Source: RGIG2707 sp045600065
GTDB lineage: Bacteria; Bacillota; Clostridia; Peptostreptococcales; Anaerovoracaceae
DNA length: 18,984 bases
Assembly: GCA_045600065.1 (NCBI GenBank)
Contig: JAZRXE010000019.1
Coordinates: 1 to 18,984, forward strand
Direction: 5' to 3'
Positions 1 to 7,344 of the stretch are shown one piece after another. Below the pieces are notes generated by a model. It did not search any database, was not told the origin of the DNA, and worked only from the letters and a program-made list of their open reading frames with translations. Both the position numbers and the translations under genes were made by a program. Numbering within the stretch: position 1 is the first letter of the stretch; every line of letters starts with the position of its first letter.

Positions 1-163
1 TAAGCAGCAGAGAGCGCCTAAGCACTCCACTCAGGCTTACAACCGTTGCAAGATCTGCGGAAGACCGCATGCTTATTTAAGAAAGTACGGTATCTGCCGT
101 ATCTGTTTCAGAGAGCTGGCTTATAAGGGAGCGATCCCCGGCGTCAAGAAGGCCAGCTGGTAA
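1..163 (+). CDS. rpsN: 30S ribosomal protein S14, zinc form (type Z), 5' end outside window
   Basis: The gene is cut by the left edge. Base 1 is the last base of a codon and the readable frame starts at base 2, giving 53 residues and a TAA stop at 161-163. The C-terminal sequence is typical of S14: CKIC and CRIC pairs 12 residues apart form the zinc knuckle of the short (about 61-residue) type Z protein, and the protein ends GVKKASW. About 8 N-terminal residues are therefore missing. S14 binds the 3' major domain of 16S rRNA in the head of the small subunit. The next gene, rpsH, follows after 25 nt, as in the spc operon of Bacillota. The zinc form is the usual one in Clostridia. Identification is by recognised sequence; only the start is unseen. 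Confidence 0.97.
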   Translation, partial: KQQRAPKHSTQAYNRCKICGRPHAYLRKYGICRICFRELAYKGAIPGVKKASW

Positions 164-188
164 GGATTAGGGAAGGAGGAACATAAAA

Positions 189-587
189 ATGACAATGACA
201 GATCCTGTAGCAGATATGCTCACCAGAATCAGAAATGCCAACACTGCCGGCCACGCCACAGTGGAAATCCCTGCATCCAAGATCAAGAAGAACATCGCAG
301 AGATCCTTACAAAGGAAGGCTACATCAAGGGTTACGAAGTCGTAGAAGGCGAGACCCAGGATACCATCAAGGTCCAGATGAAGTACGGCGCAAACAAGGC
401 CAAGGTCATTACCGGAATCCAGAGGATTTCCAAGCCCGGCCTGAAAGTATATGTTAAGAATGACGAAGTTCCCAAGGTCCTGGGCGGCCTGGGCATCGCC
501 ATCATCTCCACCTCCAGCGGTCTGATCACCGATAAGGAAGCCAGAAAGCTGGGAGTCGGCGGAGAAGTTATCTGCTACGTTTGGTAA
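189..587 (+). CDS. rpsH: 30S ribosomal protein S8
   Basis: 132 residues, the normal length for bacterial S8. The N-terminus (MTDPVADMLTRIRNA) and the C-terminal GGEVICYVW are family hallmarks. S8 is a primary 16S rRNA binder of the central domain and in E. coli is the translational repressor of the spc operon. Whether it regulates here cannot be told from this window, because the usual target near rplE lies upstream. The start at 189 has GGAAGGAGG 8-10 nt upstream. A second Met two codons later is possible but worse spaced. It sits between rpsN and rplF in the standard order. Confidence 0.98.
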   Translation: MTMTDPVADMLTRIRNANTAGHATVEIPASKIKKNIAEILTKEGYIKGYEVVEGETQDTIKVQMKYGANKAKVITGIQRISKPGLKVYVKNDEVPKVLGGLGIAIISTSSGLITDKEARKLGVGGEVICYVW

Positions 588-605
588 TAAGGAAAGGAGA
601 AACAA

Positions 606-1145
606 ATGTCCAGAATAGGAAAACTGCCTGTGACTGTTCCTGCCGGAGTTGAAGTTACCATCGGTGACGACAACGTTATTACCGTAAAGGGACCCAAGGG
701 AACCCTGAGCCAGAAGATCAGCAAGCTGATCAAGGCAGAGACCAAGGAAGGTCAGGTCGTTCTGACCGCAGCAAATGACAGCCGTGAAGCCAATATGCAG
801 CACGGACTGGCAAGATCATTAGTAAACAACATGGTAGTCGGTGTAAACACCGGATTCGAAAAGAAGCTTCAGATGATAGGCGTAGGCTACAGAGCTGAAA
901 AGAAGGGCAGCACCCTGATCATGCAGCTCGGTTATTCCCACCCCATCGAAATGCCGGATCCCGAAGGAATCACCACTGAGGTCCCCAGCCAGACCGAGAT
1001 CATCGTAAAGGGTGCAGACAAGGCCCAGGTTGGAAACTACGCAGCAATAATCCGCGCCTGGAGAAGCCCGGAACCCTACAAGGGCAAGGGTATCCGCTAC
1101 GTGGATGAGCACGTCCTCAGAAAAGAAGGCAAGACCGGTAAGTAG
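606..1145 (+). CDS. rplF: 50S ribosomal protein L6
   Basis: 179 residues, the expected length. It begins MSRIGKLPVTVPAGVEV and has the conserved C-terminal PEPYKGKGIRYVDEHV followed by a lysine-rich tail ending KTGK. L6 consists of two homologous alpha/beta domains, each about 80 residues, and sits near the sarcin-ricin loop and the factor-binding site of the 50S subunit. AAGGAGA precedes the ATG. It follows rpsH by 18 nt and precedes rplR by 18 nt, as in other spc operons. Nothing unusual is visible. Confidence 0.98.
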   Translation: MSRIGKLPVTVPAGVEVTIGDDNVITVKGPKGTLSQKISKLIKAETKEGQVVLTAANDSREANMQHGLARSLVNNMVVGVNTGFEKKLQMIGVGYRAEKKGSTLIMQLGYSHPIEMPDPEGITTEVPSQTEIIVKGADKAQVGNYAAIIRAWRSPEPYKGKGIRYVDEHVLRKEGKTGK

Positions 1146-1163
1146 AGGAAGGAGTAAGCGAAT

Positions 1164-1529
1164 ATGGCAATCACAAGCAGAAATGCAAATCGTCTGAAGA
1201 GACACGAAAGAGTCAGAAAAGACATATACGGAACTCCTGAAATGCCCAGACTGTGTGTATACAGAAGCTCTAAGAACATCTATGCTCAGGTGATCGACGA
1301 CGTAAACGGCAAGACCCTGGCATCCGCATCCTCCCTTGATAAGGAGATCAAAGAGCAGGCAGCTTACGGCGGAAACAAGGAAGCTGCAAAGCTCGTAGGT
1401 CAGCTGCTCGGCAAGCGCGCCAAGGACGCAGGTATCGAGACCGTATGCTTCGACAGAGGCGGATACCTTTATCACGGCAGAGTAAAAGAACTGGCTGACG
1501 GCGCAAGAGAAGCCGGACTGAATTTCTAA
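1164..1529 (+). CDS. rplR: 50S ribosomal protein L18
   Basis: 121 residues, the usual L18 length. The basic N-terminus (RLKRHERVRKDIYGT) and the RLCVYRSSKNIYAQVIDD block are characteristic, as are the C-terminal FDRGGYLYHGRVKELADGAR residues. L18 binds 5S rRNA with L5 and helps dock it in the central protuberance of the 50S subunit. The start at 1164 is preceded by GGAAGGAG. It is embedded between rplF and rpsE in the conserved order. Confidence 0.98.
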   Translation: MAITSRNANRLKRHERVRKDIYGTPEMPRLCVYRSSKNIYAQVIDDVNGKTLASASSLDKEIKEQAAYGGNKEAAKLVGQLLGKRAKDAGIETVCFDRGGYLYHGRVKELADGAREAGLNF

Positions 1530-1543
1530 GGAGGAGCTAAAGA

Positions 1544-2044
1544 ATGAGAAATATCGATATCTCCAAACTTGACCTGAAGGAATCCATTGTAAACATCAGA
1601 AGAGTTACAAAGGTAGTCAAGGGCGGCAAGAATTCCAGATTCTCCGTTACCGTAGTAGTCGGCGACAACGACGGTCACGTAGGTCTGGGCCTTGGAAAGT
1701 CCGTTGAGATCCCCGAGGCAGTCAGAAAAGCCTCCGAAGATGCAAAGAAGTCTCTGATCACCGTTCCCATGGTAGGAACCACCATTCCCCACAGAACTCT
1801 GGGCGTTTTCGGCGCAGGCAAGGTCCTGCTCATCCCCGCAGTCCCCGGTACCGGAGTCATTGCAGGCGGCGCTGCCCGTACAGTGCTTGAATATGCAGGC
1901 ATCACCGACGTAAGAGCAAAGTCCCTGGGTTCCAGCAACCCCGGAAACGTTGCTTACGCAACCATCGAAGGACTCAAGAGCCTGAAGACCGTAGAAGGCG
2001 TCGCTCAGCTCAGAGGCCTGACCAAGGAAGAAATTTTAGGATAG
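1544..2044 (+). CDS. rpsE: 30S ribosomal protein S5
   Basis: 166 residues. The N-terminal double-stranded-RNA-binding-like half contains RVTKVVKGGKNSRFSVTVVVGD and VGLGLGKSVEIPEAVRKA. The C-terminal half contains the conserved GTGVIAGGAARTVLEYAGITDVRAKS stretch. S5 contacts helix 28/34 and the mRNA entry site, and substitutions in it influence decoding fidelity and spectinomycin response in other bacteria. An AAGGAGG site precedes the ATG by about 9 nt. The gene lies 14 nt after rplR and 12 nt before rpmD. Confidence 0.98.
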   Translation: MRNIDISKLDLKESIVNIRRVTKVVKGGKNSRFSVTVVVGDNDGHVGLGLGKSVEIPEAVRKASEDAKKSLITVPMVGTTIPHRTLGVFGAGKVLLIPAVPGTGVIAGGAARTVLEYAGITDVRAKSLGSSNPGNVAYATIEGLKSLKTVEGVAQLRGLTKEEILG

Positions 2045-2056
2045 GGAGGAGAAAAA

Positions 2057-2230
2057 ATGCTTAAGATCACATTAGTTAAGAGCACCATCTCTTGCACTCC
2101 TTATCAGAAGAGCGTAGTTAAGGCCCTGGGCCTGACCAAGCTTCATCAGAGCGTGGAACTTCCCGACACCCCCGCCACCAAGGGCGCTGTCAACAAGGTT
2201 TCCCACCTGTTAAAAGTGGAAGAACTCTAA
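2057..2230 (+). CDS. rpmD: 50S ribosomal protein L30
   Basis: A short 57-residue frame starting MLKITLVKSTISCTPYQKSV and ending SHLLKVEEL. It matches the small bacterial L30 in length and pattern: an initial beta strand, then a helix carrying ALGLTKLHQSVELPDTPA, then a final beta strand. The ATG at 2057 has GGGAGGAG 7 nt upstream. It lies between rpsE and rplO, exactly where rpmD is found in spc operons. L30 binds 23S rRNA in the large subunit and is absent from some bacterial lineages but kept here. Confidence 0.96.
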   Translation: MLKITLVKSTISCTPYQKSVVKALGLTKLHQSVELPDTPATKGAVNKVSHLLKVEEL

Positions 2231-2247
2231 TAGGGAGGTAGCTTAAA

Positions 2248-2688
2248 ATGACACTTCACGAATTAAAGAAGCCCGAAGGCTCCACCTTCACAGCTAAGAG
2301 AAAAGGCAGAGGCACCGGTACCGGCAACGGCACCACCGCAGGACGCGGAATGAACGGCCAGAAGTCGAGAAGCGGCGTTGGCCTGCGTCTCGGTTTCGAA
2401 GGCGGCCAGATGCCCCTTTACAGAAGAATCCCCAAGAGAGGTTTTACTAATCTCTTCAGAGTCGATTATGTTGCTGTAAATGTTGAAGCACTCAACATCT
2501 TCGAAGACGGCACAGTAGTCACCCCCGAGCTTATGATGGATCTGGGACTTGCCAAGCAGGTCACCGGCGGCATTAAGATCCTGGGCGGCGGCGAGCTGAC
2601 CAAGTCCCTGACCGTTCAGGCTCAGAAGTTCAGCAACAGCGCGATCGAAAAGATCGTTGCCGCAGGAGGAAAGGCAGAGGTGGTCTAA
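2248..2688 (+). CDS. rplO: 50S ribosomal protein L15
   Basis: 146 residues, the standard length. The N-terminal third is the Gly/Arg/Lys-rich extension with KRKGRGTGTGNGTTAGRG and GQKSRSG, which threads into 23S rRNA. It is followed by GFEGGQMPLYRRIPKRGF, the L15 signature. The C-terminal globular part ends GGKAEVV. L15 is a late assembly protein of the 50S subunit. A GGGAGG site precedes the ATG. Its TAA shares one base with the ATG of secY (2688), so the two are probably translationally coupled, as in other spc operons. Confidence 0.98.
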   Translation: MTLHELKKPEGSTFTAKRKGRGTGTGNGTTAGRGMNGQKSRSGVGLRLGFEGGQMPLYRRIPKRGFTNLFRVDYVAVNVEALNIFEDGTVVTPELMMDLGLAKQVTGGIKILGGGELTKSLTVQAQKFSNSAIEKIVAAGGKAEVV

Positions 2689-3971
2689 TGGGCATGCTCC
2701 AGACGATGAAACAGGCGTGGAAGATTCCCGAGATGAAGCAGAAGATCCTGTTTACCCTCGGAATGCTTGTTATCTTCCGCCTGGGCTCCAACATCCCGGT
2801 TCCCGGTATCAACAGAGCACTGCTCATCAACATGTTCAATGCCAATGATGCCGGTCTCTTCGGGCTGTTCGACCTGTTTTCCGGTGGTTCTTTCAGCAAC
2901 TTCACAATATTTGCTTTAAGTATCACACCATACATTACTTCCTCGATTATCCTGCAGCTGCTCTGCATAGCAATTCCTTCACTGGAAGAGCTGAGCAAGC
3001 AGGGTGAAGAAGGACGCCGCAAGATCGCAGCGCTCACCAGATACATCACCATAGTTCTGGCACTGATCCAGGCCGTAGGCTACACCTTCGGGCTGTTCAG
3101 AAACGTACTGATCGACGACGGCATTTTCTCGAAGATCACCATAGTCCTGACACTGATCGCAGGAACCGCGTTCCTGATGTGGCTGGGCGTAAAGATCAAC
3201 GATAAGGGCATTGGCAACGGTATCTCTCTGATAATCTTCGCAGGTATCGTTTCCAGGATCCCCACCGCCATCAGCAGCACCATCGCAGGCGTACAGGCCG
3301 GCACGGTAAGCGTCATATCCGTTATTCTGTTCTGCATCTTTGCTCTGCTCGTAGTGGTGGGCATCATCCTGGTACAGGAAGGTACCAGAAAGATCCCCGT
3401 ACAGTATGCAAAGAGAGTAGTCGGAAGAAAGATGTACGGCGGACAGAGCACACATATTCCCCTCAAGGTGAACCAGGCAGGAGTTATTCCCGTAATATTT
3501 GCAACTTCACTGCTGCAGCTGCCCAACACCATCGCGTATATGTGGCCCGACACCGGATTTGCTGCATTTACCAAGAAGTATCTCAGCGCTTCCGGCTATC
3601 CCGGAGTATGGACATACTTCCTGCTGGATATCCTTCTGATCATCGGATTCACCTATTTCTACGGGTCCATCAGCTTTGATCCCCTGCAGATAGCAGATCA
3701 GATGAGAGAGAACGGAGGCTTTATCCCCGGCATACGCCCCGGAAAGAGCACAGCAGAATACATCGCCAAGGTCAGCAACAGACTCAATCTGGTAAGCGCC
3801 CTGTTCCTGGCAGTCGTGGCATCTCTGCCTACGCTGCTCCAGCACTGGACAACGCTGCCCATCGGCTTCGGCGGCACATCCGTCATCATAGCAGTAGGTG
3901 TTGCTCTCGACACGATGAAGCAGATCGAAACCATGATGGTAATGCGCAATTACAGCGGATTTCTTAAATAG
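2688..3971 (+). CDS. secY: Protein translocase subunit SecY
   Basis: 427 residues, the size of bacterial SecY, the membrane pore of the SecYEG translocon that carries unfolded proteins across or into the plasma membrane. Ten hydrophobic segments are apparent. Recognisable blocks are FRLGSNIPVPGI (30-41, first helix), the plug and TM2b region around 66-92 with GGSFSNFTIFALSITPYITS, the cytoplasmic loop EGTRKIPVQYAKR (231-243), and QADQMRENGGFIPGIRPG near the C-terminal half. The SD GGAGG lies inside the 3' end of rplO, and the start codon overlaps its stop by one base. It leads into adk with an 11-nt gap. Nothing is missing or broken. Confidence 0.98.
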   Translation: MGMLQTMKQAWKIPEMKQKILFTLGMLVIFRLGSNIPVPGINRALLINMFNANDAGLFGLFDLFSGGSFSNFTIFALSITPYITSSIILQLLCIAIPSLEELSKQGEEGRRKIAALTRYITIVLALIQAVGYTFGLFRNVLIDDGIFSKITIVLTLIAGTAFLMWLGVKINDKGIGNGISLIIFAGIVSRIPTAISSTIAGVQAGTVSVISVILFCIFALLVVVGIILVQEGTRKIPVQYAKRVVGRKMYGGQSTHIPLKVNQAGVIPVIFATSLLQLPNTIAYMWPDTGFAAFTKKYLSASGYPGVWTYFLLDILLIIGFTYFYGSISFDPLQIADQMRENGGFIPGIRPGKSTAEYIAKVSNRLNLVSALFLAVVASLPTLLQHWTTLPIGFGGTSVIIAVGVALDTMKQIETMMVMRNYSGFLK

Positions 3972-3982
3972 GAGGAATTAAA

Positions 3983-4630
3983 GTGAAGCGAGTAGTTTTA
4001 CTTGGACCCCCGGGAGCCGGAAAAGGAACCCAGGCTACCGGAATTTCCGCAAAGTACAATATTCCCCACATCTCCACAGGCGATATCTTCCGTGCCAACG
4101 TAAAGCAGGGAACACCGCTGGGAGTCAAGGCCAAGGAATATATGGACAAAGGACTTCTGGTTCCCGACGAACTGGTATGCGACCTTGTAGAAGACCGCAT
4201 CAGCCAGGCAGACTGTGCAAACGGCTACCTGCTGGACGGCTTCCCCAGGACCGTTTTCCAGGCCGAGCACTTCGATGCATTTCTGAAGAGCAAGGGTCAG
4301 GAGCTGGACAGCGTTGTCGATATCGAAGTTGCCGAAGACATACTTCTGCCCAGAATGATAGGCAGAAGAGTCTGCCGCAGCTGCGGTAAGCCCTATCATG
4401 TTCTGACCATGCCCCCCAAGGTCGAAGGCGTATGCGACGACTGCGGCGGCGAAGTATATCAGAGAGACGACGACAAGGAAGAAACAGTCCGCAATCGTTT
4501 CAACGTATACAACGAACAGACAAGTCCCCTCATCGACTACTATCAGAAGAGCGGTAAGCTGGCTCCCGTAGACGGCGCCAAGACCCCCGACGAGGTATTC
4601 GGTGCGATCATCGCCCTTTTGGGAGAATAA
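3983..4630 (+). CDS. adk: Adenylate kinase (zinc-binding long form)
   Basis: 215 residues from a GTG start at 3983, chosen because TAGGAGG precedes it and the frame immediately gives MKRVVLLGPPGAGKGTQ. The enzyme interconverts ATP + AMP and 2 ADP in the cytoplasm. The P-loop GPPGAGKGT is at 8-16, the AMP-site DGFPRT at 85-90, and catalytic arginines occur at 128/129, 161 and 172 by position. The LID domain carries C131-x2-C134 and C151-x2-C154, the structural zinc site typical of Gram-positive adenylate kinases. It lies between secY and map, the usual order in Bacillota. Confidence 0.98.
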   Translation: MKRVVLLGPPGAGKGTQATGISAKYNIPHISTGDIFRANVKQGTPLGVKAKEYMDKGLLVPDELVCDLVEDRISQADCANGYLLDGFPRTVFQAEHFDAFLKSKGQELDSVVDIEVAEDILLPRMIGRRVCRSCGKPYHVLTMPPKVEGVCDDCGGEVYQRDDDKEETVRNRFNVYNEQTSPLIDYYQKSGKLAPVDGAKTPDEVFGAIIALLGE

Positions 4631-4633
4631 ACC

Positions 4634-5389
4634 ATGATCGTGATCAAATCCGGTGGTGAGATCGAGACCATGGCTGCGGCCGCGGCTGTTACGGCGAAGA
4701 TGCTGGCAGAATTGCCTCAGGTGATAAAGCCCGGCATCTCCACCCAGACCATAGACAAATGGGTATACGATTTCATCATTAAACACGACATGAAACCCGC
4801 ATTCAAAGGCTACGGCGGTTTTCCCGCCAGCGCCTGCGTATCGGTGAACGAGGAGATCATCCACGGAATCCCTTCCAAAAAGAGGATACTTAAGGAGGGC
4901 GATATCGTGAGTGTGGACCTGGGCACCATTTACAAGGATTATTATTCCGACGCCGCCAGGACCTATCCCGTGGGTCAGATAGACCCCGAGTCCGCAAAGC
5001 TCATAAGGGTTGCGGAAGAGAGCTTTTTCGAAGGTCTCAGGTACTGCAGAGAAGGCAATCGCCTTGGCGACGTGTCGCATGCGATTCAGGAATATGTGGA
5101 AAGCAACGGTTTTTCCGTTATCAGGGATTATACGGGGCACGGCATCGGACGCAACATGCACGAGGATCCTCCTGTACCCAACTACGGCAAAGCTAATCAC
5201 GGCCCCCGTCTGGTAAAGGGCATGGTGCTTGCAATAGAGCCCATGATAGCCGCAGGCGGATATGATGTAAAAGTGCTGTCCAACGACTGGACCGTCGTAA
5301 TGACGGACGGACGCAGATCGGCACATTACGAAAACACAGTAGTCATTACAGACGGAGAGCCAAGGCTGCTCACCTGTATAGACCGATAG
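4634..5389 (+). CDS. map: Methionine aminopeptidase, type I
   Basis: 251 residues, a single pita-bread-fold catalytic domain without the N-terminal zinc-finger extension of longer forms. It removes the initiator methionine from nascent proteins after deformylation. All metal and substrate residues are visible: H78 (IIHGIP), D95 (SVDLG), D106 (YSDAAR), H169 (GHGIGR), E202 (AIEPM) and E233 (HYENTV), offset by one or two from the E. coli enzyme numbering. The ATG is 3 nt after the adk stop, with GGGAGAA inside the end of adk as the probable ribosome site, so translation is likely coupled. The gene neighbours infA 36 nt downstream. Confidence 0.98.
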   Translation: MIVIKSGGEIETMAAAAAVTAKMLAELPQVIKPGISTQTIDKWVYDFIIKHDMKPAFKGYGGFPASACVSVNEEIIHGIPSKKRILKEGDIVSVDLGTIYKDYYSDAARTYPVGQIDPESAKLIRVAEESFFEGLRYCREGNRLGDVSHAIQEYVESNGFSVIRDYTGHGIGRNMHEDPPVPNYGKANHGPRLVKGMVLAIEPMIAAGGYDVKVLSNDWTVVMTDGRRSAHYENTVVITDGEPRLLTCIDR

Positions 5390-5425
5390 ATATAGCTTTG
5401 GAACCGCAAAGGAGGACGCCAATAT

Positions 5426-5644
5426 ATGGCAAAAAACGACAGCATTGAAGTATACGGTACTGTGCTGGAGGCCCTGCCCAACGCAATGTTCAAAGTAAAG
5501 CTTGAAAACGATTTCGTTGTGCTGGCCCATATTTCCGGTAAGATGAGGATGAACTTCATCCGCATCCTGCCCGGCGACAGAGTCAAGCTGGAGCTCAGCC
5601 CCTACGATCTGACTCGCGGCCGGATCACATGGAGAGACAAGTAG
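5426..5644 (+). CDS. infA: Translation initiation factor IF-1
   Basis: 72 residues, the canonical length, forming one S1-like OB fold. It begins MAKNDSIEVYGTVLEALPNA and contains FKVKLENDFVVLAHISGKMR and the RGRITWR tail. IF-1 occupies the ribosomal A site and assists IF-2 and IF-3 during initiation. A strong AAAGGAGG lies before the ATG, with about 10 nt spacing. It is followed by rpmJ after 21 nt, the conserved infA-rpmJ-rpsM order. Confidence 0.98.
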   Translation: MAKNDSIEVYGTVLEALPNAMFKVKLENDFVVLAHISGKMRMNFIRILPGDRVKLELSPYDLTRGRITWRDK

Positions 5645-5665
5645 TCCTTAGACAGGAGGAATAAA

Positions 5666-5779
5666 ATGAAAGTTAGAAGTTCTGTAAAGCCTATCTGCGA
5701 AAAGTGCAAGGTTATCAAGAGAAACGGCAAGGTAATGGTCATCTGCGAAAACCCCAAGCACAAGCAGGTTCAGGGCTAA
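5666..5779 (+). CDS. rpmJ: 50S ribosomal protein L36 (zinc form)
   Basis: A 37-residue frame beginning MKVRSSVKPICEKCKVIKR and ending HKQVQG, the normal length and sequence pattern of L36. Cysteines 11, 14 and 27 and His32 form the C-x2-C-x12-C-x4-H zinc ribbon of the C+ form. L36 is the smallest 50S protein and organises 23S rRNA late in assembly. ACAGGAGG precedes the ATG. It is the last gene before an 88-nt spacer ahead of rpsM. Confidence 0.97.
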   Translation: MKVRSSVKPICEKCKVIKRNGKVMVICENPKHKQVQG

Positions 5780-5799
5780 ACAACATAGTTATGTATTGT

Positions 5800-5827
5800 G
5801 TGCCGGCGGGCAAGCCCGGATTGGCAC
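5800..5827 (+). promoter_or_regulatory. Hairpin in the rpmJ-rpsM spacer (candidate structured leader)
   Basis: The 88-nt spacer between rpmJ and rpsM is long for this operon. It contains GTGCC (5800-5804) pairing with GGCAC (5823-5827), enclosing CGGG-CAAG-CCCG (5807-5818). No run of T follows, so it does not look like an intrinsic terminator. It could be a processing site or a ribosomal-protein leader for the alpha operon. I do not recognise a described leader family, and no convincing -35/-10 pair is visible. Confidence 0.4.
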
Positions 5828-5867
5828 GTCAAATTATTAAATAGTTGCAGTACAATAGGAGGTTTTT

Positions 5868-6236
5868 ATGGCTCGTATAGCCGGCGTCGATCTTCCCAAT
5901 GAAAAGAGAGTAGAGATCGGCCTCACCTACATCTATGGTATTGGACTTGCATCCTCCAAGAATATCCTGGAGAAGGCAGGAGTAAACCCCGATACCAGAG
6001 TAAAGGATCTTTCTGAAGACGAAGTAGGTGCTATCAGAAAGATCATCGATTCCGAGTACATCGTAGAAGGTGATCTCAGAAGAGAAGTATCCCTCAACAT
6101 CAAGAGACTGATGGAGATCGGATGCTACAGAGGAATCAGACACAGAAGAAATCTGCCCGTTCGCGGACAGAACACAAAGAACAACAGCCGTACCCGCAAG
6201 GGACCCAAGAAGACTGTTGGCAGATCTAAGAAGTAG
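5868..6236 (+). CDS. rpsM: 30S ribosomal protein S13
   Basis: 122 residues. Family hallmarks are MARIAGVDLPNEKRVEIGLTYIYGIG at the start, the helix-two-turn-helix region, and the basic tail RGIRHRRNLPVRGQ...TRKGPKKTV, which reaches toward the P-site tRNA. S13 also forms bridges to the 50S subunit. ATAGGAGG precedes the ATG by about 6 nt. It is the first gene of the alpha-operon block (rpsM-rpsK-rpsD-rpoA-rplQ). Confidence 0.98.
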   Translation: MARIAGVDLPNEKRVEIGLTYIYGIGLASSKNILEKAGVNPDTRVKDLSEDEVGAIRKIIDSEYIVEGDLRREVSLNIKRLMEIGCYRGIRHRRNLPVRGQNTKNNSRTRKGPKKTVGRSKK

Positions 6237-6253
6237 GAAGGAGGGGCAGTAAT

Positions 6254-6649
6254 ATGGCAACAGTAAAGAAAGCTGTACGCAAAAAGAAGAGAGAACGCAA
6301 GAATATCGAAAGCGGCCAGGCACATATCCAGGCATCCTTCAACAACACTCTCGTGACCCTGACCGACCTTTCCGGAAACGCCATTTCATGGTGCTCCGCA
6401 GGTTCCCTTGGTTTTAAGGGTTCCAGAAAGTCCACTCCGTTTGCAGCTCAGATGGCAGCCGAAGAAGCAGCCAAGGGCGCTGTAGAGCAGGGACTCAAGT
6501 CCGTAGAAGTATACGTAAAGGGCCCCGGCTCCGGCAGAGAAGCTGCTATCAGAGCTCTGGAAGCAGCAGGCCTTCGCGTAACCATGATTAAGGATATCAC
6601 TCCCATTCCTCACAACGGTTGCAGACCGCCGAAGAGAAGAAGAGTTTAA
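6254..6649 (+). CDS. rpsK: 30S ribosomal protein S11
   Basis: 131 residues, the usual length. A basic N-terminal extension (VRKKKRERKNIESG) precedes AHIQASFNNTLVTLTD and the conserved GSGREAAIRALEAAGLRVTMIKDITPIPHNGCRPPKRRRV terminus. S11 sits on the platform of the 30S subunit next to the mRNA exit and S18. The SD AGGAGGGG lies just upstream of the ATG. It lies 17 nt after rpsM and 18 nt before rpsD. Confidence 0.98.
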   Translation: MATVKKAVRKKKRERKNIESGQAHIQASFNNTLVTLTDLSGNAISWCSAGSLGFKGSRKSTPFAAQMAAEEAAKGAVEQGLKSVEVYVKGPGSGREAAIRALEAAGLRVTMIKDITPIPHNGCRPPKRRRV

Positions 6650-6667
6650 TAAGGGAGGACGAAGAAT

Positions 6668-7288
6668 ATGGCAAGATATACAGGTCCCTCCTGCAGACTT
6701 TGCAGAAGAGAAGGACAGAAGCTGTTCCTTAAGGGCGAACGCTGCTACAGCACCAAGTGCGCCATGGAAAAGAGGAGCTTTGCTCCCGGACAGCACGGAC
6801 AGAACAGAAAGAAGACCTCCAACTACGGTCTTCAGCTTCGCGAGAAGCAGAAAGCAAAGAGATTCTACGGACTGCAGGAGACTCAGTTCAGAAACTATTT
6901 TGAAAAGGCAGCTGCCAAGAGCGGTATCACCGGTGAAAACCTGCTGATCATGCTCGAGACCAGACTGGACAACACCGTGTTCAGAATGGGCTTTGCCTCC
7001 TCCAGGAAGGAAGCCCGCCAGCTTGTCACCCACGGTCATTTCACCGTGAACGGCAAGAAGGCCAACATCCCCTCCATCCAGGTAAAGGCAGGCGATGTCA
7101 TCGCAGTAAAGGAAAAGAGCGTATCTTCTCCCAAGTTCAAAGAAATCAGAGAGATGACCATCAGCACCCCCGAATGGGTGACCATGGACACTCAGAAGCT
7201 GGAAGGCAAGGTTCTTCAGATCCCCACCAGAGCAATGATCGATACACCTGTTGCAGAACACCTTATCGTCGAGCTCTACTCCAAGTAA
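6668..7288 (+). CDS. rpsD: 30S ribosomal protein S4, zinc (C+) form
   Basis: 206 residues. It begins MARYTGPSCRLCRREG, with C9, C12, C26 and C31 forming the N-terminal zinc finger of the C+ type of S4, one of two natural variants of this protein. The C-terminal part contains the S4 RNA-binding domain around MLETRLDNTVFRMGFASSRKEARQLVTHGH. S4 is a primary assembly protein of the 30S body and contributes to decoding accuracy. In Bacillus subtilis rpsD stands apart from the alpha operon; here it is inside it, as in Clostridia. GGGAGG precedes the ATG. Confidence 0.98.
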   Translation: MARYTGPSCRLCRREGQKLFLKGERCYSTKCAMEKRSFAPGQHGQNRKKTSNYGLQLREKQKAKRFYGLQETQFRNYFEKAAAKSGITGENLLIMLETRLDNTVFRMGFASSRKEARQLVTHGHFTVNGKKANIPSIQVKAGDVIAVKEKSVSSPKFKEIREMTISTPEWVTMDTQKLEGKVLQIPTRAMIDTPVAEHLIVELYSK

Positions 7289-7344
7289 TTGACCTTTCAC
7301 AGAAGATCAGTTAGTCAATCGAGTTAATAAAGGAGGGATTTTCA

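Noticed and set aside
3998..5530. 510-residue minus-strand frame opposite adk, map and infA
   Set aside because: It lies entirely over three well-identified genes, has no ribosome site, and arises from the codon pattern of the plus strand.
5821..5856. TTGGCA and TACAAT before rpsM as a promoter
   Set aside because: The spacing is 24 nt, too long, and TACAAT runs straight into the ribosome site.
7289..7325. TTGACC and a TTGAC/GTCAA dyad between rpsD and rpoA as a promoter
   Set aside because: No -10 element at the right spacing, and the dyad has only 5 bp with a long loop. Read-through from upstream explains rpoA expression.
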